A stretch of 64,000 nucleotides of DNA from Janthinobacterium sp. UMAB-56 (GCF_900095265.1 NZ_LT607651.1:446304-510303); one strand, 5' to 3'; positions 21,311 through 32,066 are shown, numbered from the stretch's first letter. Numbers and translations: made by a program. Notes: generated from the sequence alone by a model not told the origin.

Positions 21311-21345
21311 AAAAAGCCCGCCTGTATCCTGCCGTGCGGGCTTTT
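21311..21345. terminator. Bidirectional-looking terminator hairpin between divergent genes
   Basis: Arms AAAAGCCCGC (21312-21321) and GCGGGCTTTT (21336-21345) pair perfectly. A T run is present on both strands, with six T on the minus strand. The hairpin lies between rpsO (minus) and the lipoprotein gene (plus), which diverge, so no annotated transcript should end there. It could mark an unannotated short RNA or a relic gene end. Confidence 0.6.
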
Positions 21346-21388
21346 CTCGGTGCATGATAGGATTTTCCTGCATTTCAGGAGCACAAAC

Positions 21389-21886
21389 ATGAAAAAACTG
21401 CTCAAATTAGCAACGCCGCTACTGCTTGCCGTACTGGCCGGCTGCGCCAGCTGGAACGCCCCGCCGCCGCAAGCGGGCGAACCGCGCGCCGCCGTGGAAG
21501 CGCGACTGGGCCGGCCTACGGCAATCTACCAGCTGCCCACGGGCCCGGAACTGGAATACGCCACGGGCCCCTATGGCCAGTACACCTACATGGCCCGCTT
21601 CGGCCCCGACGACAAGTTAATTTCCTATGAACAGGTACTCGATACGCCGGGCTTCGCCCGCATCAAGGTGGGCGTGTCGACCCGGCAGGATGTGCTGCAA
21701 CTGCTGGGCCGACCGACGGAAAAATCCTACCTGCCGCTACCCAAACTCTACGTCTGGTCTTACCGCTACAAGGAGTCCGGCGTGTGGGATTCCATGATGC
21801 ACGTACACTTCGACCATGACGGCATCGTGCGCATGCTGATGAACGGGCCCGATCCGGACAAGGAGGAGCGGCGTTTCTTCTGGTAG
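21389..21886 (+). CDS. Outer-membrane-type lipoprotein, SmpA/BamE-like repeats
   Basis: A 165-residue lipoprotein started at MKKLLKL (ATG 21389-21391), nine bases after AGGAGC. The lipobox is LAGC with Cys19 as the lipidated residue; no Asp follows it, so outer-membrane sorting is expected. The mature part appears to hold two copies of a BamE/SmpA-like unit: GEPRAAVEARLGRPTA near residue 31 and GVSTRQDVLQLLGRPTEK near 95. Each is followed by beta strands. It is too divergent to call BamE itself; its role in envelope assembly is inference. Confidence 0.8.
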   Translation: MKKLLKLATPLLLAVLAGCASWNAPPPQAGEPRAAVEARLGRPTAIYQLPTGPELEYATGPYGQYTYMARFGPDDKLISYEQVLDTPGFARIKVGVSTRQDVLQLLGRPTEKSYLPLPKLYVWSYRYKESGVWDSMMHVHFDHDGIVRMLMNGPDPDKEERRFFW

Positions 21887-21917
21887 CAGGCAGGTCGCCG
21901 CACTCCTGTCTGTTGTG

Positions 21918-21949
21918 ACAATGTGTGACTTTTCACATGTGAACATTGT
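21918..21949. promoter_or_regulatory. Nested inverted repeats upstream of the polyglycine lipoprotein gene
   Basis: Outer arms ACAATGT (21918-21924) and ACATTGT (21943-21949) are perfectly inverted. They enclose the perfect 12-bp palindrome TTCACATGTGAA (21932-21943). The element lies 70-100 bases before the lipoprotein start at 22018 and 31 bases after the previous gene. It looks like a dimeric regulator's operator, but no regulator can be named. Confidence 0.4.
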
Positions 21950-22017
21950 GTAAAGTCTTGCGGAGAAAATGGCCTGCGCCGTGCTGGCCATACATACAAT
22001 CTACTGCAAGGAACCAG

Positions 22018-24072
22018 ATGCCGCATCAGCAGGAAGTCAGCCGTCCATATCATCGCGCCATCCCTCCCCTGTCCCTCACACTTGCCCTCCTGCTGTCCGC
22101 CTGCGGTGGCGGTGGCGGTGGCGGTGGCGGTGGCGGTGGCGGAGGCGGTACGTCGCCACCGGTGACGCCACCTGCCAGCACCAGCAATACACCTCTGCTA
22201 CTCACTGCAAGCAATGCCACGGATTCCTCTATTCTGGCATTCGGCAATGGCGCTGTGGCACTGGGCGCCGCACAAATGGTCATCGACTGGGCGAGTCAGT
22301 TCAATACGAGCACCACGCAATCGAAGCCGTGCAGCGGTGGCGGCACGCAAAGCGCCACGTTTAGCGACGCCGATGCCAATGGCAAGGTTGGCGCGGGCGA
22401 CAAGCTCAGCGTGACATATGTCGCTTGCTACTCGAAGGAACTGGAAGGCGTTGTCGACGGCACCATGGATGTCACGTTTACGGCGCCAGTCAACGAGCAG
22501 CAACTGGCGGGAACGATCAGCTTTGCTCCCGGCTTTGGCGACCACACCAGCACGCCACGCGAAGATCTGGCGGGCAGCCTGCGCTTTGACCATAGCATAG
22601 GGCCACTCTCTCGGATGCTGCGCATTCATTCCGACACGCAACCATTCATCATGGCGTATTCCGACGCCAAGCAGACTAAAAAGGAAACCATTACCGCGCT
22701 GGAGTTACAGCACGAGCTGCGCATCGATACGGCACGCGCCACCACCAGCATGCGCTACCACCTGGCCAGCGACTTGCTTGGCGGCAGCCTTGATGTCAGC
22801 ACGGCGACGCCATGGCGCTCCTGGTTCGACACCTACCCCGATGCCGGGGAACTGCTGCTGACCGGCGCAAACAACAGCAAGGCCAGCTTGCGCGCCAATC
22901 CACGCCCGGCGCCAGACCATCTCAATATCTTGCTCGGCGATACCGTACTGGCTACCGCCCCTGCCCAAGGCACGGGTTTTTTATGGAGCAGTGGCGCCTG
23001 GCGGCCACAAAATGCCAGCCTGGACCGCTACGACATCCAGTCCGACCTACCCAGCGGCTTCAGGCTGCTGATCGCACCGGACACGGCCAAACTCCCGCCC
23101 GCTGGGGCACTTACCTGGGTCTATACGCGCACGTTGGGCACGCCACAGCTGCACAACGCGCTCTTCCGGCAACAGGGCAATGATCCCGAGGATATTCCGG
23201 CAACCATCAGCATCAATGGCGCCATGTTGACAGTCCAGCCAGCCACGCAACTGCGGGCCGGTGCCACCTATAACCTGACATTCGATAACCTGCAAATCGA
23301 TCCCATACGCGATATGGCCGGCAATGCCCTGCGCTCGCCGGCCGGCATCGTAAATGTAGCGCAAAGTATCAGCGCCGCCATCAGCACCAATGGAACGCCG
23401 GCCCTGTTGCTGGGTACGGGTGCAACGCTGACGCTCGATGCTGGCGGCTCGTCGGCCCATGGCGCGCCGGCCAGCGGCACGCGCTGGCGGCAGCTTTCCG
23501 GTCCGGCGCTGGTCATGGATAATCCAAATGCGCAACGCGTCACGCTGTCGAGCCCGACGCCAGCCAAGGGCGTGGCGGTGATGGAACTGGAGGCAAGCAA
23601 TGCCATCGGAGAATCCGACAAGCAGCGTATCAGCATCGATGTACTGACCGATACCACGCAGGCACTGGTCTTCAGCTACCGGGTCGGCACTGGAGACCAG
23701 GTCATCGACAGCAATGCCGCCGCAACCGAAACCAGCTATGTGCGCTATTTGTTGGACAAGAACGTGCTCGACATCATGTCCACCCGGGGCCATCTTCGCT
23801 TCCTGACAGGCTTGCCTGGCAACCAGTCCTGGCAGGCTGGCACCACTTTCGCCTATGGCCCGGGCAACGCTGACAGCGTCGAAGGCGGTCTGCTCGGCCG
23901 CTACAATTTACCGCAATGCACGTATGCGGCAGGCAGCTTCACCGTGCTCGAATTTGCGCGCGACGCCGCTGGACAGCCGTCGCGGGTCGCGCTCGACATC
24001 GACGACATGTGCGCCGGCACGCGCACGCAGATGTCGATCCGTTACGGCAGCGAACTGCCATTGCGCAAATAG
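22018..24072 (+). CDS. Large surface lipoprotein with polyglycine linker and Ig/PKD-like domains
   Basis: A 684-residue lipoprotein started at the ATG at 22018-22020 after an AAGGA site. The signal peptide ends in LLLSAC with Cys29 lipidated, followed at once by 15 glycines. This is the Gly linker seen in many large betaproteobacterial surface lipoproteins. The mature region is beta-rich and acidic. Around residues 360-460 it resembles Big_5/SbsA-type Ig domains (ATYNLTF, IRDMAGNAL). Residues 475-565 resemble a PKD-like domain (LTLDAGGSSAHG...RWRQLSGP, MELEASNAIGESD). The N-terminal 300 residues match no family I recognise. It may be an adhesin or a carbohydrate-binding protein. Confidence 0.75.
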   Translation: MPHQQEVSRPYHRAIPPLSLTLALLLSACGGGGGGGGGGGGGGGTSPPVTPPASTSNTPLLLTASNATDSSILAFGNGAVALGAAQMVIDWASQFNTSTTQSKPCSGGGTQSATFSDADANGKVGAGDKLSVTYVACYSKELEGVVDGTMDVTFTAPVNEQQLAGTISFAPGFGDHTSTPREDLAGSLRFDHSIGPLSRMLRIHSDTQPFIMAYSDAKQTKKETITALELQHELRIDTARATTSMRYHLASDLLGGSLDVSTATPWRSWFDTYPDAGELLLTGANNSKASLRANPRPAPDHLNILLGDTVLATAPAQGTGFLWSSGAWRPQNASLDRYDIQSDLPSGFRLLIAPDTAKLPPAGALTWVYTRTLGTPQLHNALFRQQGNDPEDIPATISINGAMLTVQPATQLRAGATYNLTFDNLQIDPIRDMAGNALRSPAGIVNVAQSISAAISTNGTPALLLGTGATLTLDAGGSSAHGAPASGTRWRQLSGPALVMDNPNAQRVTLSSPTPAKGVAVMELEASNAIGESDKQRISIDVLTDTTQALVFSYRVGTGDQVIDSNAAATETSYVRYLLDKNVLDIMSTRGHLRFLTGLPGNQSWQAGTTFAYGPGNADSVEGGLLGRYNLPQCTYAAGSFTVLEFARDAAGQPSRVALDIDDMCAGTRTQMSIRYGSELPLRK
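22105..22149 (+). repeat. GGTGGC hexanucleotide tandem repeat coding for polyglycine
   Basis: Six perfect copies of GGTGGC (22105-22140) are followed by the variant GGAGGCGGT, coding 15 glycines directly after the lipid-anchored Cys. Copy number changes would lengthen or shorten the linker by two residues without a frameshift. Confidence 0.9.
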
Positions 24073-24091
24073 GGACCACTGCACAGCTTGA

Positions 24092-25636
24092 CTAGGGCTG
24101 CGGGTCGATGCGCTCATCCTTTGCATGCAACTTGTTCAAGGCCGACAAGTACGCCTTGGCCGAGGCGACGATGATGTCCGGGTCGGCACCGACGCCGTTG
24201 ACGATGCGCCCGTCGCGCGACAGGCGCATGGTCACTTCGCCCTGCGACTGCGTGCCTGTGCTGATGGCATTCACGGAGAACAAGACCAGTTCCGCGCCGC
24301 TGGCGGCAGCGCTTTCGATAGCGTTGACGGTAGCGTCGACGGGGCCGTCGCCCTGCCCTTCGCAGCTGCGCTGCTGGCCGCCGACGAGAAACTCCACGCG
24401 CGCATGGGGTACGGCGCCCGTCGCCGACTGCTGCGTCAACGCAATAAAACGGTAGTGCTCACTTTCCTGCGCCTGCTGCTCCTCGCTGACGAGGGCCATG
24501 ATGTCTTCGTCGAAAATCTCGGATTTCCTGTCCGCCAGCTCCTTGAAACGCAGGAAAGCGGCGTTGATTTCCGCTTCCGATTCCAGTGCGATACCCAGCT
24601 CGTGCAGCCGCTGCTTGAAGGCATTGCGGCCCGACAGTTTTCCCAACACGATCTTGTTGGCCGTCCAGCCCACGTCTTCGGCGCGCATGATTTCATACGT
24701 CTCGCGCGCTTTTAATATGCCGTCCTGGTGGATGCCGGACGCGTGCGCAAAGGCGTTCGCGCCCACCACGGCCTTGTTCGGCTGCACGGCAAAGCCCGTG
24801 ATTTGCGACACCATTTTTGACGCCGCCACGATTTGCGTCGTATCGATGCCGACCGTCAAGTTGTAATAGGCAGCGCGCGTGCGCAGCGCCATCACCACTT
24901 CTTCCAGCGCCGTGTTGCCGGCCCGCTCGCCGAGGCCATTGACCGTGCATTCGATCTGCCGCGCGCCGCCTATCATGACGCCGGCCAGCGAATTGGCCAC
25001 CGCCAGGCCCAGGTCGTTATGACAATGGACAGACCAGATGGCTTTATCCGAATTTGGTATGCGTTCGCGCAAACGTTTGATGGTATTGCCAAAGATTTCA
25101 GGCACGGCGTAGCCCACCGTGTCGGGGAAATTGATGGTGGTGGCACCTTCGGCGATCACCGCCTCGAGCACGCGGCACAAGAAGTCTTCGTCGGAGCGGC
25201 TGCCGTCTTCGGGGCTGAATTCGATGTCGTCCGTAAACTGGCGCGCATAGCGCACGGCATTCTGCGCTTGCAGCAATACTTGCTCGGGCGTCATGCGCAG
25301 TTTCATCTGCATGTGCAGGGGCGACGTGGCAATGAAGGTGTGGATACGCTTGCGCTCGGCGGGCGCCAGGGCTTCGGCGGCGCGGGCGATGTCGCGGTCG
25401 TTGGCGCGCGACAGCGAGCAGATGGTGGACTCGCGCACGGCGCCGGCAATCGCCCGTATCGACTCGAAGTCGCCCTGCGAGGCGGCGGCGAAGCCCGCCT
25501 CGATCACGTCGACCTTCATGCGTTCGAGCTGCTTGGCGATGCGCAGCTTTTCCTCGCGCGTCATGGAAGCGCCCGGCGATTGCTCGCCGTCGCGCAAGGT
25601 GGTATCAAAAATGATGAGTCGGTTGCTGGTGGTCAT
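24092..25636 (-). CDS. leuA: 2-isopropylmalate synthase
   Basis: LeuA (514 residues) condenses acetyl-CoA with 2-oxoisovalerate in the first committed step of leucine synthesis. The N-terminal TIM barrel has [19 protein letters not shown] (metal and catalytic residues) and [18 protein letters not shown] near residue 200. The C-terminal LeuA dimer regulatory domain, which binds leucine for feedback inhibition, covers roughly the last 120 residues. The start is MTTSNRLI (ATG 25634-25636) behind an AGGAG site. An 11-residue upstream extension was rejected. It lies 48 bases after pssA. Confidence 0.97.
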   Translation of the reverse strand: MTTSNRLIIFDTTLRDGEQSPGASMTREEKLRIAKQLERMKVDVIEAGFAAASQGDFESIRAIAGAVRESTICSLSRANDRDIARAAEALAPAERKRIHTFIATSPLHMQMKLRMTPEQVLLQAQNAVRYARQFTDDIEFSPEDGSRSDEDFLCRVLEAVIAEGATTINFPDTVGYAVPEIFGNTIKRLRERIPNSDKAIWSVHCHNDLGLAVANSLAGVMIGGARQIECTVNGLGERAGNTALEEVVMALRTRAAYYNLTVGIDTTQIVAASKMVSQITGFAVQPNKAVVGANAFAHASGIHQDGILKARETYEIMRAEDVGWTANKIVLGKLSGRNAFKQRLHELGIALESEAEINAAFLRFKELADRKSEIFDEDIMALVSEEQQAQESEHYRFIALTQQSATGAVPHARVEFLVGGQQRSCEGQGDGPVDATVNAIESAAASGAELVLFSVNAISTGTQSQGEVTMRLSRDGRIVNGVGADPDIIVASAKAYLSALNKLHAKDERIDPQP

Positions 25637-25684
25637 GGCTGCTCCTGGCTGGCTGAAGACTGGCGACACTACCGACTCAGGGCA

Positions 25685-26536
25685 TCAAGGCTCGGGGTCG
25701 GTCTGGATGATGCTGACGGGCTTGCCCTTCGCCATGCGCCAGAAAAACACGGCGTAGCCGGACAGGCCATAGGCGACGAAAATCGGGAACAGCACTTTCG
25801 GCGGGTCGATGGAAATGAGCGCGAAGAACAATGCCAGCAGGAATACCACGATGAAAGGCACGGACTTGCGGAAATTCACATCCTTGAAGCTGTAGAACGG
25901 CACGTTGGTGACCATGGTCAGGCCCGAGAACAGGGCAATCGTCCAGGAGACCCAGGCCAGCTGGTTGCCGGCAAATTCCAGGTCGTTCATGAGCAGGATG
26001 AAACCTGCCACCATGGCCGCCGCCGCCGGGCTGGGCAAGCCCTGGAAGAAGCGTTTGTCGACCACGGCGATGTTGGTGTTGAAGCGGGCCAGGCGCAGGG
26101 CGGCGCCGGCGCAGTACACGAAGGCCGCCAGCCAGCCCAGCTTGCCCATGCCGCGCAGCGACCATTCATAGATCACCAGCGCCGGCGCGGCGCCGAACGA
26201 CACCATGTCGGACAGGCTGTCGTACTGAGCGCCGAATTCGCTCTGCGTATTCGTCAGGCGCGCGATGCGACCGTCGAGGCCGTCGAGGATCATGGCAATG
26301 AAGATGGCCCAGGCCGCGTGTTCGAATTTCTGGTTCATGGCCATGACGATGGCGTAGAAGCCGCAAAACAGGGCTGCCGTCGTGAAGGCATTCGGCAACA
26401 GATAGATGCCGCGGCGACGCAAGGTTTTCTTGCCACTGCCATCATTCACCGGCTGGCGCACGAATTTGCTGAAGCGGGACGCTTTGGATGCTGCGGGGGT
26501 GCCGTTCTTGCCTCTACGACGGGGGAAGTTTGCCAT
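25685..26536 (-). CDS. pssA: CDP-diacylglycerol-serine O-phosphatidyltransferase
   Basis: PssA (283 residues) is an integral membrane CDP-alcohol phosphatidyltransferase that makes phosphatidylserine, the precursor of phosphatidylethanolamine. The diagnostic DG-x2-AR-x8-G-x3-D-x3-D motif is seen as DGLDGRIARLTNTQSEFGAQYDSLSD near residue 94, with multiple hydrophobic helices around it. The basic N-terminal 45 residues are cytoplasmic. The start is MANFPRRRGK (ATG 26534-26536). Pairing with leuA and proximity to ilvBNC follow a Burkholderiales gene order. Confidence 0.95.
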   Translation of the reverse strand: MANFPRRRGKNGTPAASKASRFSKFVRQPVNDGSGKKTLRRRGIYLLPNAFTTAALFCGFYAIVMAMNQKFEHAAWAIFIAMILDGLDGRIARLTNTQSEFGAQYDSLSDMVSFGAAPALVIYEWSLRGMGKLGWLAAFVYCAGAALRLARFNTNIAVVDKRFFQGLPSPAAAAMVAGFILLMNDLEFAGNQLAWVSWTIALFSGLTMVTNVPFYSFKDVNFRKSVPFIVVFLLALFFALISIDPPKVLFPIFVAYGLSGYAVFFWRMAKGKPVSIIQTDPEP

Positions 26537-26655
26537 GTTGTTCCATATCTTGTGTACAGCGGGGGATTCGGTGCCGGATGGCGGGCGCATGACTGTCACG
26601 CTGCACCCGCCGATGTTGTCATTATAGAGGAGCCGCCGCCAAAGAAAAGCGCGAC

Positions 26656-26681
26656 GGCGTCAAGCTGACAATATTGACGCC
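26656..26681 (-). terminator. Weak terminator-like stem after the first SIMPL gene
   Basis: Perfect 8-bp arms GGCGTCAA (26656-26663) and TTGACGCC (26674-26681) lie ten bases past the stop of the SIMPL-domain gene. The sequence after the stem on the minus strand is only moderately T-rich, so termination efficiency is doubtful. Confidence 0.4.
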
Positions 26682-26691
26682 GATTCAAGCT

Positions 26692-27447
26692 TTATTTGAA
26701 GCGTATCTTCGCCACCAGGCCCATGTTGAGGGTCGTTTCGCCTGCTTCGAAGCTCGGTTCGGCCACCAGGCTACCGCCATAAGCGGCCGCATCGGCGCTC
26801 ATGTTGCGCGCGCCAGTCACATTGACGCGCTGCGCGTAATTGCCCGAGCCTTCGAAATCGATGGTGTCGATCACGGCGTCATTGACATTGCGCCCCATGG
26901 CGCCGGCGATGGCGGCCACGCGCTGGTTCAGGTTCTGATAGGCGGCAACGATACGCTGGTCGTCGAGCTTGCGGATTGTGGCGGGCGCCAGGCCGAAATT
27001 CAGGCGGTTCAGGGTCAGCACGCCTTGCGCTGCGGAAACTGTTTTTGGCAAGGCGGCCAGGTTGGTCGTCGTCACCTGCAGATATTGACCCACGCGCCAG
27101 CCGGTCGGCACTCTCGGCTTGGCAGCACTGCCTGGCGGCAAGGGTGCCGTTTCCGGATACACGGCATACGTGTAGTAACCCTGCGTCTTGAGCACGGCTT
27201 GCGGATCGGCTTTCTTGACGATGGCCGCGCCCTGGTTCATCTTCTGGTTGACGCGCGAGGCGGCGGCGGCCTTGTCCTTGTCCTGCTCTTCGATGGCCAG
27301 AGTGACGGTCACCTGGTCATTCGCATGCACTACTTCGCCGTTCGCCGGCACTACCACGAGGGTGCCGGAGGTGGGCAAGGTCTGGGCTTGTGCGCTCAGG
27401 GCAACGGTAGCGACGGCGGCTGCCAGCATAGCTTTCATGACGGTCAT
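26692..27447 (-). CDS. Exported SIMPL-domain (DUF541) protein, copy 1
   Basis: A 251-residue periplasmic protein with a 22-residue signal peptide (cleavage near AQA-QTLP). The SIMPL domain is recognised by the beta/alpha pattern TLVVVPANGEVVHANDQVTVTLAIEEQDKDKAAAASRVNQKM at the start of the mature part. A central YYTYAVYP...WRVGQYLQVTT segment and the C-terminal AEPSFEAGETTLNMGLVAKIRFK complete it. SIMPL proteins resemble outer-membrane-linked BP26/OMP28; their biochemical role is unclear. The ATG at 27445-27447 has a GGAG site. It is a close paralogue of the next gene upstream. Confidence 0.85.
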   Translation of the reverse strand: MTVMKAMLAAAVATVALSAQAQTLPTSGTLVVVPANGEVVHANDQVTVTLAIEEQDKDKAAAASRVNQKMNQGAAIVKKADPQAVLKTQGYYTYAVYPETAPLPPGSAAKPRVPTGWRVGQYLQVTTTNLAALPKTVSAAQGVLTLNRLNFGLAPATIRKLDDQRIVAAYQNLNQRVAAIAGAMGRNVNDAVIDTIDFEGSGNYAQRVNVTGARNMSADAAAYGGSLVAEPSFEAGETTLNMGLVAKIRFK

Positions 27448-27473
27448 GGTGTTCTCCTGGAAAATAGTGGGGC

Positions 27474-27510
27474 AAAAACGATCATGGGGCCTACAGCCCC
27501 ATGATCGTTT
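27474..27510 (-). terminator. Strong terminator between the two SIMPL genes
   Basis: A perfect 14-bp stem (27476-27489 with 27497-27510) and a 7-base loop are followed on the minus strand by TTTTT. It lies 40 bases after the upstream SIMPL gene and just before the start region of the downstream copy, so the duplicates are probably transcribed separately. Confidence 0.88.
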
Positions 27511-27550
27511 CAAAACATGCTAATGCGGAAATATTTCCACCTTAGTGAGC

Positions 27551-28306
27551 TTACTTGAATTTGACCTTGCCGACGACACGCATGTCGAGCGTGGTTTCGC
27601 CCGGCTCGAAGCTCGGCTCGGCGACGACGCTGTCTTCGGCCATCTTGGCGCTGCGCATCATCATCGGTGCGGCGGCAGGACGGCTTTCGTTGGCGTAGTT
27701 GCCCGAACCTTCGAAGTCCACCGTGTCGAGCACGGCGTCGGAGACGTTGCGGCCCATGGCCTTGGCGATGGCGGCCACGCGCTCGTTCAGGTTCTTATAC
27801 GTGGCGGCGATGCGCTGATCGTCCAGCAGGCGGATGGTTTCCGGCTTCAGGCCGAAATTCAAGCCATTCAGGGTCAGCACGCCTTGCGCCGCCGACACGG
27901 TCTTCGGCAAGGACGCCAGGTTGGCTGTCGTCACTTCCAGGTACTGGCCAACGCGCCAGGCCGTTGGCAGACGCGGCTTGGCCACGGCGCCGGCTGGCAA
28001 TGGACGCTCTTCCGGATACACGGGATAGGTGTAATAACCATACGATTTCAATGCCGCAGAAGGGTCGGCCTGCTTGACGATGGCGATACCCTTGTTCATC
28101 TTCTGGTTGACGCGCGACGCGGCGGCGGCCTTGTCTTTGTCCTGTTCTTCGATGGCCAGGGTAGCGACCACCTGGTCATTGACATGCTTGACTTCGCCAA
28201 ACGCGGGTACGACCACCAGGGTGCCGGAAGTCGGCAAGGTTTGGGCTTGTGCGCTCAAGGCAACGGTGGCTGCGGCGGCAACAAGGACGGATTTCATCAC
28301 GGTCAT
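27551..28306 (-). CDS. Exported SIMPL-domain (DUF541) protein, copy 2
   Basis: A 251-residue paralogue of the adjacent gene, the same length and alignable end to end by eye. The signal peptide is nearly identical (VALSAQAQTLPTSGTLVVVPA), as are the EEQDKDKAAAASRVNQKM core and PKTVSAAQGVLTLN-LNFGL. Differences cluster in the region before AEPSFE (residues 205-230, here with ANESRPAAAPMM). The start ATG (28304-28306) follows an AGGAG site. It is probably periplasmic, with an unknown role. Confidence 0.85.
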   Translation of the reverse strand: MTVMKSVLVAAAATVALSAQAQTLPTSGTLVVVPAFGEVKHVNDQVVATLAIEEQDKDKAAAASRVNQKMNKGIAIVKQADPSAALKSYGYYTYPVYPEERPLPAGAVAKPRLPTAWRVGQYLEVTTANLASLPKTVSAAQGVLTLNGLNFGLKPETIRLLDDQRIAATYKNLNERVAAIAKAMGRNVSDAVLDTVDFEGSGNYANESRPAAAPMMMRSAKMAEDSVVAEPSFEPGETTLDMRVVGKVKFK

Positions 28307-28513
28307 GGGGTACTCCTAGGTGGTTAATATGGGATGACAGTGCGCGAAGGGGGCGCTATTTGCCACCCCTTTCGCTTGAGAAACTTGTCAAACTGTGTAG
28401 ATTCTAACGCCTCGTTCGTTCCTGTGGCGCAAATTAACAAATCGTCACAAAATGTGCTTGCCAGTCACATCTGCTCACATTTCAACACACTGCCATTCAA
28501 AATAACAATGTTT

Positions 28514-29740
28514 TTAGTGCCCCATCACCGCGCCGCCGCTACGCCGGCCCGGTTTGAAACTGTAGCGGTGCGCGCGCCAGGCGATAGCCAGCGCCAGCAG
28601 CAGCAAGGCCAGCATGGCCCACGGGAAGGATGCCGCGCCATAGCCGTCGAGCAACATGCCGCCCGCCAGGCCGCCGCCCGCGATGGCCACGTTCCAGATC
28701 GTCGCCACCATCGCTTGCGCCACATCCATGCCGTCGCCGGCCGCGTCCGCCGATGCCGTCTGCAGCAAGGTGCCGGCGCCGCCGAAGGTGATACCCCAGA
28801 TGGCCATGCTGATATAGATGACGGCAGGCGAGTCCATCGCCAGTCCCAGCACGACGACCACCAGGGCAAAGGCGGCGATGCATCCCAGCACGAGCGGGCG
28901 CAGCCAGCGGTCGATCAGCTGGCTGACCAGCCAGATGCCGGCCAAGGAACCGACGCCATACACGAGCAGCACCAGGTCGACGCGGGGGCGCAAGCCGGAC
29001 GGTGCGAGGAAGGGCGCGATATACGTATATAAAATATTATGCGCCAGCATCCAGGCGACGATGACAAACAGAATCGGCCGCACGCCCGGCGTCATGAACA
29101 CCTGGCGTATCGACAGGCGCTCGCCATTCTTTTGCCCCGGATAATCGGGCACGGCCAGCATCACCCACGCGACCAGCACCACGGCCAGGCCGGACATGAT
29201 GCCGAAGATACTACGCCAGCCCAGCACGCCGCCCATCAGGGTACCCAAGGGCACGCCCAGCGACAGGGCCAGCGGCGTGCCGATCATGGCAATGGCCATC
29301 GCCCGGCCCTGCTGCTCGGCACGCACCATGCGGCGCGCATAGCCAGCCATCAAGCCCCAGGCCAGCCCGGCCGCCATGCCGGTGACGAAGCGCGAGACCA
29401 GGGCAACGATGTAGTTGGGCGCCAGGGCCGTCGCCGTATTGAAGATCAAGAAGCCGATGATGGCCAGCAACAATACATTGCGCCGGCGCCAGGTGCTGGT
29501 CAGCGCCGTCAGGGGAATGGCCGTCAGGATGGAGCCGATGGCGTAGACGGTCACCATCTGGCCCGTCATGACTTCGGAAATGCCGAGGTCCAGGGCAATC
29601 TGCGGCAGCAAGCCGGCCGGCAAGGTTTCGGACAGGAGGGCGAGAAACGCCGTCATGGCCAGGGCCAGCAAGGCCAGGATGGGAATGGAAGAGTCAACAG
29701 CAGGCTGCGAGGGCGCCGTGGCGGTGATACGCTCAGTCAT
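28514..29740 (-). CDS. MFS drug/sugar-type efflux transporter (DHA1 family)
   Basis: A 408-residue protein with 12 predicted transmembrane helices. The MFS motif A region is degenerate (PLTALTSTWRRRNVLLLAIIGF near residue 77) and the motif C-like stretch MIGTPLALSLGVPLGTLMGGVLGWR lies near 157. It belongs to the DHA1 group with AraJ/YdhP-like exporters. The start was set at MTERITAT (ATG 29738-29740) because the only upstream option is a TTG with no clear ribosome site. Substrate cannot be inferred. Confidence 0.82.
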   Translation of the reverse strand: MTERITATAPSQPAVDSSIPILALLALAMTAFLALLSETLPAGLLPQIALDLGISEVMTGQMVTVYAIGSILTAIPLTALTSTWRRRNVLLLAIIGFLIFNTATALAPNYIVALVSRFVTGMAAGLAWGLMAGYARRMVRAEQQGRAMAIAMIGTPLALSLGVPLGTLMGGVLGWRSIFGIMSGLAVVLVAWVMLAVPDYPGQKNGERLSIRQVFMTPGVRPILFVIVAWMLAHNILYTYIAPFLAPSGLRPRVDLVLLVYGVGSLAGIWLVSQLIDRWLRPLVLGCIAAFALVVVVLGLAMDSPAVIYISMAIWGITFGGAGTLLQTASADAAGDGMDVAQAMVATIWNVAIAGGGLAGGMLLDGYGAASFPWAMLALLLLALAIAWRAHRYSFKPGRRSGGAVMGH

Positions 29741-29919
29741 GTGGGGGTCTTTCAGTTTGCGCAAGCGGCTAAGATACTAGCGCCTGGCGTGCTACAAAAG
29801 CGGTGATGCGCGTTGCGGTCGGCAGATACCGAAACAGATGCAGTCCAGAGGAAACTGCAAAGGAAGGGCGGGATTATATAGGAGGCGGGCGAAAAGCGTG
29901 CACACGAAAACAGCCGTGC

Positions 29920-30369
29920 TCAAGATGGCGTCATGCAGGCATCATTGGCCGCCTTGCGTGGCGAAAACCAGGCATTCGATTTCGGGCTGAACAGGAAGGC
30001 GCAGATGACGGCGAACGTGAGTGCGCCAGGCAAGACGTTCATCTTGAGCGGCACCGTGGCCAGGCTCAGCACAATGTCGATCACGCCCCACACCAGATAC
30101 GCAGTGCGCGCGCCGGGCTGCCTGCGCAGCATGGCCACCGCTGCCGCCAGGGTAATGCCCAGCCCGGCGAGCAAAATCGCGTATTGCAGCTCGGCAGGAA
30201 TCGCGCCGTGCGCCATCCCGGCCAGCATGGCGGCATCGTTACGGCCGAGGTAAGCCGACACCAGGGATGACAGCGTGCTGATGATGAGAAACCAGCAACT
30301 GATGGCAAGCGAGATGGGGCGCTTGACCACATGCAGACTCCCGACAAAAACTTTAGAAAAAACAAGCAT
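29920..30369 (-). CDS. Four-helix membrane protein of unknown function
   Basis: A 149-residue protein with four hydrophobic segments (about residues 20-40, 62-84, 88-108 and 115-135) and polar ends. No family is recognised; it resembles the generic small DoxX- or DUF-type membrane proteins. The start (ATG 30367-30369) has only a weak ribosome site. It lies alone between the ilvBNC terminator and the MFS gene, on the same strand. Confidence 0.55.
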   Translation of the reverse strand: MLVFSKVFVGSLHVVKRPISLAISCWFLIISTLSSLVSAYLGRNDAAMLAGMAHGAIPAELQYAILLAGLGITLAAAVAMLRRQPGARTAYLVWGVIDIVLSLATVPLKMNVLPGALTFAVICAFLFSPKSNAWFSPRKAANDACMTPS

Positions 30370-30434
30370 GGTGCTGACGGTATTTTTGAATGGGCCTGAT
30401 TGTAACGGATGTTGCCTGCCACGCGCCTACGCAC

Positions 30435-30458
30435 AAAAAAGCCGGCTTGCGCCGGCTT
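30435..30458 (-). terminator. Rho-independent terminator of the ilvBNC operon
   Basis: Perfect 8-bp arms AAGCCGGC (30439-30446) and GCCGGCTT (30451-30458) with a 4-base loop are followed on the minus strand by six T residues. It begins 22 bases after the ilvC stop. Confidence 0.92.
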
Positions 30459-30479
30459 CCTGTGAAGAACGATAGCTGC

Positions 30480-32064
<1,585 letters not shown>

Positions 32065-32066
32065 GA

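Noticed and set aside
21924..21937. CRP-type site (TGTGA / TCACA) upstream of the polyglycine lipoprotein gene
   Set aside because: The two half-sites are separated by four bases instead of six, so it does not fit a CRP site. It was kept only as part of an unspecified dyad.
22105..22149. Repeat array as a CRISPR or phase-variation switch
   Set aside because: It is a simple in-frame hexanucleotide microsatellite inside a coding region. Unit changes keep the frame, so on/off switching is not expected.
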